Positions 9,031 to 19,528 of a DNA stretch of 64,000 nt are shown here, piece by piece (the stretch's first letter is position 1; each line of letters begins with the position of its first letter). The notes beneath the pieces are model-generated. The model had not been told where the DNA came from and made no database searches. It worked only from the letters and a program-made list of their open reading frames with translations. The stretch comes from Elusimicrobiota bacterium. Its GTDB lineage: Bacteria > Elusimicrobiota > Elusimicrobia > UBA1565. The stretch lies in contig JBAZVI010000001.1 of NCBI GenBank assembly GCA_041660925.1, positions 549,527 to 613,526 of the forward strand. Reading direction: 5' to 3'. The position numbers and the translations under genes are program-made.

Positions 9031-9629
9031 TCGGGGATCCTCTCCGCGAGTTCCTGGGGGAGGAAGGGCAGCACGCGGGCCCGAAGCTCCTGGGCCGTGA
9101 AGGGCTTGGCGAGGAAGTCGTCGGCGCCCGAGTCGAGGCAGGCCTGCCGCGTCTTCTCGGGGTCCCGGCCGCTGATGGCCAGGACGCGCACGTGCTTGAG
9201 GCTCTCGTCGGAGCGGATGAGGCGGCAGATGCGTCCGCCGTCCATGCCGGGGAGATAGAAGTCGAGCAGAACCAGGTCGGGCGCGAGCTGGGCGAGCTTA
9301 TGGCCGGCCTCGAAGCCTTCGACGGCCTCGTGGGTCTCGATGCCGGGGAAGAGGGCGCTCAGCTGGCGCAGCAGCGTCCGGCGCACGGTGGGCTCGTCCT
9401 CGACGACCAGCACGCGGAAGGCGCGCCCGGCCTTGAGCTCGCGGGGGACGGGCATGTTGTGCTTCTTCAGGAACTCGACGAGGTCCTTGTCCCAGACCCG
9501 GCGATGCCCGCCCGCGGTGCGGAAGCAGGGGAGCTTGCCTTCCTCGATCCAGCGGCCGACGGTGGGAGGGGTGACGTAGCACATCCGCGCGATGTCCGTG
9601 GTGCCGAAAGCTCGCTTTGTGTTTTTCAT
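9027..9629 (-). CDS. Excisionase/MerR-type HTH fused to a receiver domain
   Basis: 200 aa. Residues 8-55 form a MerR/excisionase-like winged helix-turn-helix: TTDIARMCYVTPPTVGRWIE, then GKLPCFRTAGGHRRV. Residues 71-190 are a CheY-like receiver with E77/D78 in the acidic pocket, phosphoacceptor Asp123 in LLDFYLPGMDG and Lys in LAKPFTAQEL. Most response regulators put the receiver first; here the DNA-binding part comes first. It heads the signalling operon and is the only member with a DNA-binding domain, so it is the likely transcriptional output of the two kinases. The ATG at 9629 lies 8 nt after a -10-like element and has no Shine-Dalgarno site. Confidence 0.88.
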   Translation of the reverse strand: MKNTKRAFGTTDIARMCYVTPPTVGRWIEEGKLPCFRTAGGHRRVWDKDLVEFLKKHNMPVPRELKAGRAFRVLVVEDEPTVRRTLLRQLSALFPGIETHEAVEGFEAGHKLAQLAPDLVLLDFYLPGMDGGRICRLIRSDESLKHVRVLAISGRDPEKTRQACLDSGADDFLAKPFTAQELRARVLPFLPQELAERIPE

Positions 9630-9637
9630 ATTCGATA

Positions 9638-9666
9638 TGTTTACTTTTTGGGCGATTGTAAATCAA
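9638..9666 (-). promoter_or_regulatory. Promoter of the HTH-receiver operon
   Basis: Minus-strand TTGATT (9661-9666) and TAAACA (9638-9643) are 17 nt apart, and the hexamer ends 8 nt before the ATG. The -10 match is weak, but its position equals that of the stronger leaderless promoters in the window. The region is strikingly AT-rich compared with its surroundings. Confidence 0.4.
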
Positions 9667-9668
9667 GG

Positions 9669-9714
9669 GAAAAATCACGCCCCCTTTCCTTAAGAGCTGG
9701 AAGGGGGGCGTGAT
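9669..9714 (-). terminator. Rho-independent terminator after etfA
   Basis: A 16-bp stem (9674-9689 with 9699-9714, one mismatch) with a 9-nt loop lies just after the etfA stop. On the minus strand it is followed by TTTTTCCC. It separates the Etf operon from the signalling operon. Confidence 0.85.
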
Positions 9715-9727
9715 CCGCTCGGCGCGG

Positions 9728-10954
9728 CTACTTCGTCTTCCGATCCTTCAACGCGGAGACCAGTTTGGGCAGGATCTCGTGGAGGTCCCCGACGATCCCG
9801 TACTTCGCGACGCCGAAGATCGGCGCGTTGGGGTCCTTGTTGATGGCGACGATGACGTCCGAGGAGCGCATGCCCACGATGTGCTGGACGGCCCCCGAGA
9901 TGCCGCAGGCCATGTAGAGCCGGGGCGACACGGTGGTGCCGCTCTGCCCGACCTGGTTCGCCTTCGGCTTGAGCCCCATGTCCACGGCCGCGCGTGAGGC
10001 CCCGACGGCGCCGCCGAGCAGCTCGGCGAGGTCCTCGAGGGTCTTGAAGCGGTCCCTGCTGCGCACGCCGCGGCCGCCCGAGACCACCACGGCCGCCTCG
10101 TCGACCTTCTGCTGGCCGTGCACCGCGGTGACCCTGCGCTCGACGGTCCGCACGCGGACCATCTTCTCGTCGATCTTCGGGCTCTCCCGCACGATCGCCG
10201 CCTTGCGCAGCGGGTCGGGCTCGGTCTTCTTGAGCACGTTGGGGCGCACGGTCGCCATCTGCGGCCGCTTGCGCGGGCAGAGGATGTCGGCCATGATGTT
10301 CCCCCCGAAGGCCGGCCGGGTCTGCAGGAGGTGTCCGTTCTTGATCGAGAGGCCCGTGCAGTCCGCGGTGAGGCCGGCGTAGATCTCGGCCGCGATGCGC
10401 GGCGCGAGGTCGCGCCCCTGGTAGGTCGCCGGGAAGAGCACGATGCTCGGCTTGTGCCGGGTGATGAGCCCGATGAGCACCGCCGCGTAGGTGTCGGTGT
10501 TGTAGTCCTTGAGCGCGGGCTGATCGACGACGTAGACCTTGTCGGCGCCGTAGGCCGCGAGCTCCCCGATGAAGGGCTCGACTCCGTCTCCCACGAGCAC
10601 CGCGCAGAGCTCCTCCTTGAGCTCGTCGGCGAGGCGCCGGCCGGCCGAGAGCAGCTCCTGCGTCACCGACTTCACGTATTTAGCGTCGGCCCACTCGAGC
10701 GCGCCGCCCTTGCCGAGCTTGAGCGCATGCGCGGTCTCGACGAAGACCCAGAGCCCCTTGAAGGAGGAGAGGTCCGCCGAGGACTCCTCGCGGCTGATGC
10801 TGATCGCGTCGAGGGCGCAGACCTGGACGCAGGCGCCGCAGAGGGTGCAGCCGTCGCCCACGCGGGCCTTCTTGTCCTCCACGTGGATGGCCCCGAACGG
10901 GCAGACCGGGACGCAGCGGGAGCAGCCCGTGCACTGCGAGGTGATCTCGATCAT
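9728..10954 (-). CDS. etfA: EtfA with N-terminal 2x[4Fe-4S] ferredoxin domain
   Basis: 408 aa. Residues 1-55 hold two 4Fe-4S motifs: C8, C11, C14, C18 (CTGCSRCVPVC) and C36, C39, C42, C46 (CTLCGACVQVC). The electron transfer flavoprotein alpha subunit follows, with the C-terminal FAD-binding region containing GQSGTTVSPRLYMACGISGA and AINKDPNAPIF. Ordinary EtfA is about 310 aa; the fused ferredoxin is known from bifurcating or confurcating Etf complexes such as CarE of the caffeyl-CoA reductase system. The start overlaps the etfB stop by 4 bp. With etfB and the acyl-CoA dehydrogenase upstream, the complex probably couples acyl-CoA oxidation or enoyl-CoA reduction to ferredoxin and NADH or a quinone. 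A strong terminator follows. Confidence 0.93.
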   Translation of the reverse strand: MIEITSQCTGCSRCVPVCPFGAIHVEDKKARVGDGCTLCGACVQVCALDAISISREESSADLSSFKGLWVFVETAHALKLGKGGALEWADAKYVKSVTQELLSAGRRLADELKEELCAVLVGDGVEPFIGELAAYGADKVYVVDQPALKDYNTDTYAAVLIGLITRHKPSIVLFPATYQGRDLAPRIAAEIYAGLTADCTGLSIKNGHLLQTRPAFGGNIMADILCPRKRPQMATVRPNVLKKTEPDPLRKAAIVRESPKIDEKMVRVRTVERRVTAVHGQQKVDEAAVVVSGGRGVRSRDRFKTLEDLAELLGGAVGASRAAVDMGLKPKANQVGQSGTTVSPRLYMACGISGAVQHIVGMRSSDVIVAINKDPNAPIFGVAKYGIVGDLHEILPKLVSALKDRKTK

Positions 10955-11757
10955 TTCCCACCCCCGCCCGCCTTCACGAAGTTCTCCTTGTGGAGGATCT
11001 CCAGGAGCTTGCCGGCCAGCTCCACGGCGCTGCCGGTGAAGATCACGCCCTTCTCGCGCAGCGGCGGCGCGTACACCCGGTCCACCTGCGTGGGCGAGCC
11101 CTTCAGGCCGACCTTCTCGGGTTCGGCTCCGATGTCGGCCGCGCTCCAGGTCTCCAGGACCTTGTCGAGCGCCTTGGCGACGGCGGTGAAGGAGGGATGG
11201 CGCGGCTTGAAGTCGTGGGGCATCGTCATCGAGGCCAGCGCGGGGAGCTTCGTCTCGACGACCTCGGTGCCGTCGTCGATGTGGCGCTGCGCCCGGAGCG
11301 TGCGCTTGTCGACCTCCACCCAGTCGCAGAAGGTGATCTGGGGGATGTGCAGGCTCTGGGCCACGCCGGGGCCCACCTGCGCGGTGTCTCCGTCGATGGC
11401 CTGCTGGCCGCAGAGCACGAGGTCGTACTTGCCGAGCTTGCGGATGGCGCGGGCGAGCGCGTAGGAGGTGGCCCAGGTGTCGGAGCCGGCGAAGAGCCGG
11501 TCGCTGAGCAGCACCGCGCGGTCGGCGCCGAGCGCGAGCGCGAGCTGAAGCACGGTCCGCGCCTGGGGAGGGCCCATCGTGACGACCGTGACCTCGCCGC
11601 CGTGCTTCTTCTTGAGCTCGAGGGCCTTCTCGACGGCGTAATGGTCGTAGGGGTTGAGGATGCTGGGGACCCCGGCGCGCACGAGGGTGCCCGTCTCGGG
11701 ATTGACCTTCACCTCGGTGGTGTCGGGGACTTGCTTGACGCAGACCACGGTTCGCAT
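10951..11757 (-). CDS. etfB: Electron transfer flavoprotein beta subunit
   Basis: 268 aa. It begins MRTVVCVKQVPDTTEVKV, the standard EtfB opening, and carries the nucleotide-binding signature GQQAIDGDTAQVGPGVA. It pairs with EtfA to bind FAD and a second nucleotide (AMP in ordinary Etf, FAD in bifurcating Etf). The start is ATG at 11757, 2 nt after the stop of the acyl-CoA dehydrogenase gene; the GGGGGAG ribosome site lies in the end of that gene. Earlier in-frame starts fall inside the dehydrogenase gene and are rejected. The residues that would separate bifurcating from ordinary EtfB need an alignment. Confidence 0.95.
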   Translation of the reverse strand: MRTVVCVKQVPDTTEVKVNPETGTLVRAGVPSILNPYDHYAVEKALELKKKHGGEVTVVTMGPPQARTVLQLALALGADRAVLLSDRLFAGSDTWATSYALARAIRKLGKYDLVLCGQQAIDGDTAQVGPGVAQSLHIPQITFCDWVEVDKRTLRAQRHIDDGTEVVETKLPALASMTMPHDFKPRHPSFTAVAKALDKVLETWSAADIGAEPEKVGLKGSPTQVDRVYAPPLREKGVIFTGSAVELAGKLLEILHKENFVKAGGGGK

Positions 11758-11759
11758 GG

Positions 11760-13397
<1,638 letters not shown>

Positions 13398-13431
13398 GGA
13401 GGCCTCTCTGGAGTATCCGGGGCGTATTCTA

Positions 13432-14937
13432 TTACATCGGGCCGCGCCGTGCCGGGGCGCGGGGCGTCAGGAGCTCCCCGGCCGCGGAGAGCACGGCGTC
13501 GCTCGCGCGCCGCCCGAGGGAGTTCGTTTCCTCATAGTGCCCCCCTTTCGGGCGGGGGAGCATGCTGCGCGTCGGGGTAGCGCGGAAATCGTAGTCCGGG
13601 ACGAAGTAGCCGAGCTCGTCGCCGGCGAGGCCGACGACCCAGCCGTGGCGGGGGAGCCGCGAGCGCAGGTACGGGCCTTCCGGCGCCTTCTCCAGCGCGG
13701 GCGGAGCGGGGTTCTCCGGCCGGATGAGCGGAGCGCCGAACGCCAGGGCCCCGTCGTAGCCGCCGAGCACGAGCTCGGGGAACGGCTCGCCCGGCAGACC
13801 GAGGATGGCCACCGGTCCGAGGCGGACGAGCGAGACCTCGCTCTCCAGCCGGGGCCGCAGGCGCTCGGGGAGCGGAAAGAGGAGCAGATGGCGCAGGGCC
13901 AGGCGCCAGGGGGCACGCCGGAGAGGGCGGCCGTCGGCCTCGAAGAGCCGGTGTCCGCGCGCGAGCGCGGGGAGGAAGAGCAGGTAGCGCGAGTTGTCCA
14001 CGGCGAGGAGCAGCGTCCGGGTCGAGAAGTCCACCCTCCCCGACGCGGCCGTCTCCCCCCGCTTCAGGGCCGCGAGCGCGGCCGCTGCGACGCTCTCGCC
14101 GACCCGGTCCGACTCGGCGTAGGCCTTCTCGAGACCTCCCCGGCGGTCGACGTCGGGGCTGAGCAGCCCCCCCATCGCCCCGGGAAGGAAGACGCAGGTC
14201 CCCCCGCCGAGCGCCTCGACGCGGCCGCAGAGGGCGCCCGGATAATCGGCCGTGACCCGGAGGTTGTCGCGGCCGAGCGCCTCGGCGTGGCAGGACCAGC
14301 GCACGACCGTCGCGAGGGCGCGGCCGTCCTTGGCGCGCAGGCGCAGGACGCCGAGTTCGGGATCGAGAACGGCCGGGTCTCGGAGGTCCCCGCAGAGCCC
14401 GCGAGGGTCGAGCTCGGAGCGCGCGGCGACGAGCTCGACGGGCTCCAGGCGCGCGAGCAGACCGCGCACGAGCCCCTCGCAGAGGGCGAGGACCCGTTCG
14501 CGATAACGGTCGTTGGCGCGCGCGCGCACGCCGGGCAGCGGGCCCCAGAGGCCGAGCAGGTCGGGCGCGGAGTGATCGTGCGTCGCGGTGACGAAGAGGA
14601 AGCGGCGCCCGTCCTCGAGGCCGAGGCGGCGGCGCAGCTCGAGCACGTCCTCGCGGAAGAGCCCGAGGGAGTCGAGGGAGAGGAGGACGACGGTTCGCTC
14701 CCCGTCGCTGAGCGCGGCGGCCCGCGCGTAGAGAGGATCGCGGACGCCCGCCGCCCGGCGGCCTTTCGCGCCGTAGCCGGCGAGGAGCACATGCTCGCGC
14801 GCGAGGTCCGGCGTGATGTCGACTTTTCCCGCCGCGGCGGTGAAGCCCGCGGCGCGGGCACCCACGGCCGACGCCGGGACCGACGGGACGGCGAACAGGA
14901 GGCAAAAAAGCGCCGCCGGGAGTGCGCGAGGGCTCAT
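13432..14937 (-). CDS. Neutral/alkaline ceramidase-like exported hydrolase
   Basis: 501 aa with a signal peptide (to about VPASAVGA). The N-terminal domain resembles the neutral/alkaline non-lysosomal ceramidase family: AAAGKVDITPD, LLAGYGAKGRRAAGVRDPLYARA, TATHDHSAPD with the zinc-binding His pair, and WSCHAEALGRDN. It is shorter than classical ceramidases (about 650-700 aa) and seems to lack the C-terminal immunoglobulin-like domain. Many bacterial relatives of this length are annotated only as ceramidase-domain proteins, so the substrate may be another amide or lipid. It lies 57 nt downstream of a ferredoxin gene on the same strand, with no clear functional link. Confidence 0.75.
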   Translation of the reverse strand: MSPRALPAALFCLLFAVPSVPASAVGARAAGFTAAAGKVDITPDLAREHVLLAGYGAKGRRAAGVRDPLYARAAALSDGERTVVLLSLDSLGLFREDVLELRRRLGLEDGRRFLFVTATHDHSAPDLLGLWGPLPGVRARANDRYRERVLALCEGLVRGLLARLEPVELVAARSELDPRGLCGDLRDPAVLDPELGVLRLRAKDGRALATVVRWSCHAEALGRDNLRVTADYPGALCGRVEALGGGTCVFLPGAMGGLLSPDVDRRGGLEKAYAESDRVGESVAAAALAALKRGETAASGRVDFSTRTLLLAVDNSRYLLFLPALARGHRLFEADGRPLRRAPWRLALRHLLLFPLPERLRPRLESEVSLVRLGPVAILGLPGEPFPELVLGGYDGALAFGAPLIRPENPAPPALEKAPEGPYLRSRLPRHGWVVGLAGDELGYFVPDYDFRATPTRSMLPRPKGGHYEETNSLGRRASDAVLSAAGELLTPRAPARRGPM

Positions 14938-14960
14938 GTTCGGGCGCTCACTCTTCCCGG

Positions 14961-14995
14961 CGGCGGTCGTCGACGCTGCGGCGGTCGTCGACGCT
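14961..14995. repeat. 18-bp tandem duplication
   Basis: Two adjacent copies of an 18-bp unit beginning CGGCGGTCGTCGACGCT lie between the ferredoxin stop and the ceramidase-like gene. The second copy overlaps the ferredoxin stop codon. It is likely a simple slippage duplication. Confidence 0.7.
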
Positions 14996-15165
14996 CAGGC
15001 CGCGGCGATGGCCTTCTCGGGGCAGGAAGCCTCGCAGGCGGCGCAGTCGATGCACTTCTCGGCATCGATGCTGTAGCGCGGCTCTCCCTTGATGATGGCT
15101 TCGGACGGACAGGTGTCGAAGCAGGTCCCGCAGGCGGTGCAGCTCTCGGCGATCTTGTAGGCCAT
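14995..15165 (-). CDS. 2x[4Fe-4S] bacterial-type ferredoxin
   Basis: 56 aa. Two CxxCxxCxxxC motifs are complete: C9, C12, C15, C19 (CTACGTCFDTC) and C38, C41, C44, C48 (CIDCAACEASC). This is a clostridial-type low-potential electron carrier of the usual length. The ATG at 15165 is preceded by GGAGGAG. A TATAAT -10 box lies 27 nt upstream, so it has a normal leader. It is a possible partner for the ferredoxin-fused Etf and the HydB-like protein in the window. It is divergent from the GT39-like gene. Confidence 0.95.
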   Translation of the reverse strand: MAYKIAESCTACGTCFDTCPSEAIIKGEPRYSIDAEKCIDCAACEASCPEKAIAAA

Positions 15166-15192
15166 TTCTCCTCCGAAATCCGGCGTACGTCT

Positions 15193-15198
15193 ATTATA
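15193..15198 (-). promoter_or_regulatory. -10 box of the ferredoxin gene
   Basis: TATAAT on the minus strand, 27 nt before the ATG, with GGAGGAG between. This is an example of a conventional leadered promoter. Confidence 0.6.
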
Positions 15199-15232
15199 CC
15201 AACTTCAGGGACGACAGGTCCCCGTATAAAGG

Positions 15233-15238
15233 TAGAAT
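15233..15238 (+). promoter_or_regulatory. -10 box of the GT39-like gene, leaderless
   Basis: TAGAAT ends 8 nt before the ATG at 15247; no Shine-Dalgarno sequence. A weak -35-like ACGACA lies 16 nt upstream. Confidence 0.5.
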
Positions 15239-15246
15239 CGCGCCCT

Positions 15247-16839
15247 ATGAGCCCCGACACCCGCCGCCGGGAACTCCTCGTCGTCGCCGCCGTCGCCGCG
15301 CTCCTGCCGGCGCTCTGGCTCGCAAAACCCTGGCACATCGACGAGCCCTTCTTCCTCGCCATCGCCCGCCAGATCCTCTCCGACCCCCGCCGCCCCCTCG
15401 CCTTCGCCTTCGACTGGTACGGGACGCTCGTCCCGATGGCTTCCATCAACAACACCCCGCCGCTCTGGGGCTACGTCCTGGCGGGGACCTGGGCGCTGAC
15501 GGACGGAGGCGAGGCCGCGATGCGCCTGCTCCTGCTCCCCCTCAACGCCGCCGCGGCCCTCGGCGCCTATCTCCTCGCCGCGCGCTTCCTGCGCCGCCCG
15601 CTGCTCCCGACGCTGATCCTCATCGCCTCCCCCGCCTGGTCGCTCCCCCTGCAGCATCTGATGCCCGAGAAACTGCTGGCGGCCTTCGCCTTCCCGGGGC
15701 TCTACGCGCTGGTCCGCGGCGTCGACGAACGCGACGGCCGCTGGTTCTGGGGCTCGGCGCTCCTCCTCGCCCTGGCGCTCCTCTCGAAGTACAACGCCGT
15801 GCTCCTGCTGCCGCCGGCGCTCGTCTACGCCTGGCGCGGCGGAGCGGGCCGGACGCGCACCGCGCTCTGGGCCGCCCTGGCCCTCTCCGGCGCCGCCGTC
15901 TACGCGCTCGCGGACGCCTCCGGCGCCGCGCTGCGGGCGGCGGCCGCCGTGACGGAAGCCTCCGCGCGCCTGCCGACCTCCGCGTGGACCCACAAGTCCC
16001 GCTCCCTGCTCGCCTTCCTCGGCGGCTGCGGCCTCGTCACGGCGTTCTGGCCCTGGCTCCTGTGCGGCCGGCGCGCCGCGGCGCTCGCCCTGCTCGGCGC
16101 GGCCGCGCTCTTCCTCCCCGCGCTCGACCTGCTCCCCGGCGTCCGCGCGGCCGACCGCCTGCTCGGGCTCTTCCTCGCGGCCGGCGCCGCGCTCGGACTC
16201 TGGCGCATCCTCCTGGAGGCGCGCGGCTCGAAGGCCGGCGCCTTCTGGGCGGTCTGGGCCTTCGGCGGACTCCTGCTGCAGTCGCTCTACTGGTCGGTCA
16301 TGGCCCGCTTCACGCTCTTCCTCCTGCCGCCGCTCGTCTTCGGCCTGGCGGCGCAGCTCGAAGAACGCTGGTCCCAGCGGCGCCTGGCCGCGCTTCACGC
16401 CGCGGGTCTCGCCGCCGTCCTGGCGTTCGGCGCCGGCCTCAGCGCCGTGGACTACCGCTACGCGGCCGCGCAGAAGGAGGCCTCCGTCGAAGCCGCCCGT
16501 CTCGTCGGAGAGGGCCGACGCGTCTTCTTCACGGGGCACTGGGGCCTGCAGTTCTACATGGAGCGCGCCGGCGCCCGCGCGCTCGAGAAGCCCGCCGGCT
16601 GGAACGTCCTGCGCCGGGGGGACGTCGCCGTCGTCCCCGCCGTCAACTCGAACATCCTGCGCCCGTCCCGTCCGATGAAGGCGGACGTGCGCGTCTTCTC
16701 CGTCGGGCATCGCCTGCCCCTGCGCCTGGACAGCGCGGGCGCCAGCGACGCGGGCTTCCACTGCGACGTGACGGGCTTCCTCCCCTTCGCCTTCTCGAGA
16801 GAGCCGCTCGACGAGCTCTCCTTCGTCGAAATACTATAA
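15247..16839 (+). CDS. GT39/ArnT-like membrane glycosyltransferase
   Basis: 530 aa with about ten membrane spans. The first loop holds AKPWHIDEPFFLAIARQI, where the Asp-Glu pair is the usual metal/lipid-phosphate site of the GT-C fold (PMT/ArnT type). NNTPPLWGYVLAGTW matches the conserved second motif. A C-terminal soluble domain of about 130 residues follows (VFFTGHWGLQFYMERAG). Such enzymes move a sugar from a polyprenyl phosphate to a protein or lipid outside the membrane. The start is chosen at 15247 because of the -10 box 8 nt upstream; the frame stays open much further upstream but covers antisense of the ferredoxin and ceramidase genes. Its TAA stop lies inside the -10 box of the next gene. 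Confidence 0.8.
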   Translation: MSPDTRRRELLVVAAVAALLPALWLAKPWHIDEPFFLAIARQILSDPRRPLAFAFDWYGTLVPMASINNTPPLWGYVLAGTWALTDGGEAAMRLLLLPLNAAAALGAYLLAARFLRRPLLPTLILIASPAWSLPLQHLMPEKLLAAFAFPGLYALVRGVDERDGRWFWGSALLLALALLSKYNAVLLLPPALVYAWRGGAGRTRTALWAALALSGAAVYALADASGAALRAAAAVTEASARLPTSAWTHKSRSLLAFLGGCGLVTAFWPWLLCGRRAAALALLGAAALFLPALDLLPGVRAADRLLGLFLAAGAALGLWRILLEARGSKAGAFWAVWAFGGLLLQSLYWSVMARFTLFLLPPLVFGLAAQLEERWSQRRLAALHAAGLAAVLAFGAGLSAVDYRYAAAQKEASVEAARLVGEGRRVFFTGHWGLQFYMERAGARALEKPAGWNVLRRGDVAVVPAVNSNILRPSRPMKADVRVFSVGHRLPLRLDSAGASDAGFHCDVTGFLPFAFSREPLDELSFVEIL

Positions 16840-16840
16840 T
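16835..16840 (+). promoter_or_regulatory. -10 box of ettA, leaderless
   Basis: TATAAT ends 7 nt before the ATG at 16848 and contains the TAA stop codon of the upstream gene (16837-16839). No Shine-Dalgarno sequence. Confidence 0.6.
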
Positions 16841-16847
16841 CTCCGAC

Positions 16848-18539
<1,692 letters not shown>

Positions 18540-18547
18540 GCCCGGAG

Positions 18548-19528
18548 ATGGGCTGCCGCCTGAGCCTCCACGGCGTCGGGGTCCTCCTCGAGGGCGATCC
18601 GGCGGCGCTCGAGGAGCTGCGCCGCGACTTCGCCTGGTTCGCGGACGGCGGGGACGTCTCCGCGCCGCTGCGCTTCATGCTGAGGCGGGCCCTCCCCCCG
18701 CCGCCGCTCGCGGGCGCCCTCCCGACGCTGCGCGCGCGCCGCTGGGCCGTCCGCGACGCGGGCCCCCTGCGCGAGATCCGCTACCCTGAGGGCGCCGTCG
18801 TCCGCTGGGACTACCGCGCGCGCTCCGGGACCCTCTGGTGCGAGGACCCGGAGCTCCTGCGCGAGCTCGCCTACCTCGCCGTTCTCTCTCGCGCGGGCGA
18901 AGAGCTCGACCGGCGCGGGCTGCACCGCGTCCATGCCCTGGGCTTCGAGAGGGACGGGGACGGCGGGCTGCTGCTCCTGCCGAGCGGCGGGGGCAAGAGC
19001 ACGCTCGCCCTCGAGCTCCTGCGCGGGACCAGCCTGAACGTCGTCTCCGAGGACACGCCGCTGCTCGACCGCCGGGGGATCCTGACCGCCTTCCCGCTGC
19101 GCTGGGGCTTCGGCGAGCGCGCGGACCTGCGCGGGGTGCCCGAGGCGCTCGTCCGGCCGTTCCGGCGCCGGGCCCACGGGCTCAAGCGCGTCGTCGACGT
19201 GGAGTTCTTCCGCGGGCGCGTCCGCTCCGGAGTCCCGCTGCGCTGGCTGCTGGTCGGCCGACCGGTCGGAGGGACGCTGTCCATCGAGAAGGCTTCCTGG
19301 GCCGAGGCGGCCGCCGCCCTCGCGCTCTCCCTCGTCGTCGGGCACGGCATCGCTCAGATGTCGGAATACGTGCTCCGGCCGAGCCTGGAGGCCGCGCGGG
19401 TCCTGCCGTCGTCCGCGCTCTCCCGCCTGCGCGCCGCCCTTCGTGCGCTCTCGCACGCGGAGCTCCTGCGCTTCTCGCCGGGGAAGGATCCCGCCGCGGC
19501 CGCACGCCTGCTGGCCGCCCTTCAGTAA
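18548..19528 (+). CDS. HprK-related P-loop kinase
   Basis: 326 aa. A Walker A sits in LLPSGGGKSTLALEL (around residue 145), followed by a strand with VVSEDTPLLDRRGILTAFPL, as in the C-terminal kinase half of HPr kinase/phosphorylase and in the smaller HprK-related kinases of exopolysaccharide and peptide-modification clusters. The N-terminal 110 residues are unlike HprK and carry no recognisable domain. The ATG at 18548 has GGAG only 2-3 nt upstream. It follows ettA by 8 nt and is probably cotranscribed. Its stop overlaps the convergent TPR/GT-C gene by 7 nt. No HPr gene is present in the window, so the target is unknown. Confidence 0.55.
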   Translation: MGCRLSLHGVGVLLEGDPAALEELRRDFAWFADGGDVSAPLRFMLRRALPPPPLAGALPTLRARRWAVRDAGPLREIRYPEGAVVRWDYRARSGTLWCEDPELLRELAYLAVLSRAGEELDRRGLHRVHALGFERDGDGGLLLLPSGGGKSTLALELLRGTSLNVVSEDTPLLDRRGILTAFPLRWGFGERADLRGVPEALVRPFRRRAHGLKRVVDVEFFRGRVRSGVPLRWLLVGRPVGGTLSIEKASWAEAAAALALSLVVGHGIAQMSEYVLRPSLEAARVLPSSALSRLRAALRALSHAELLRFSPGKDPAAAARLLAALQ

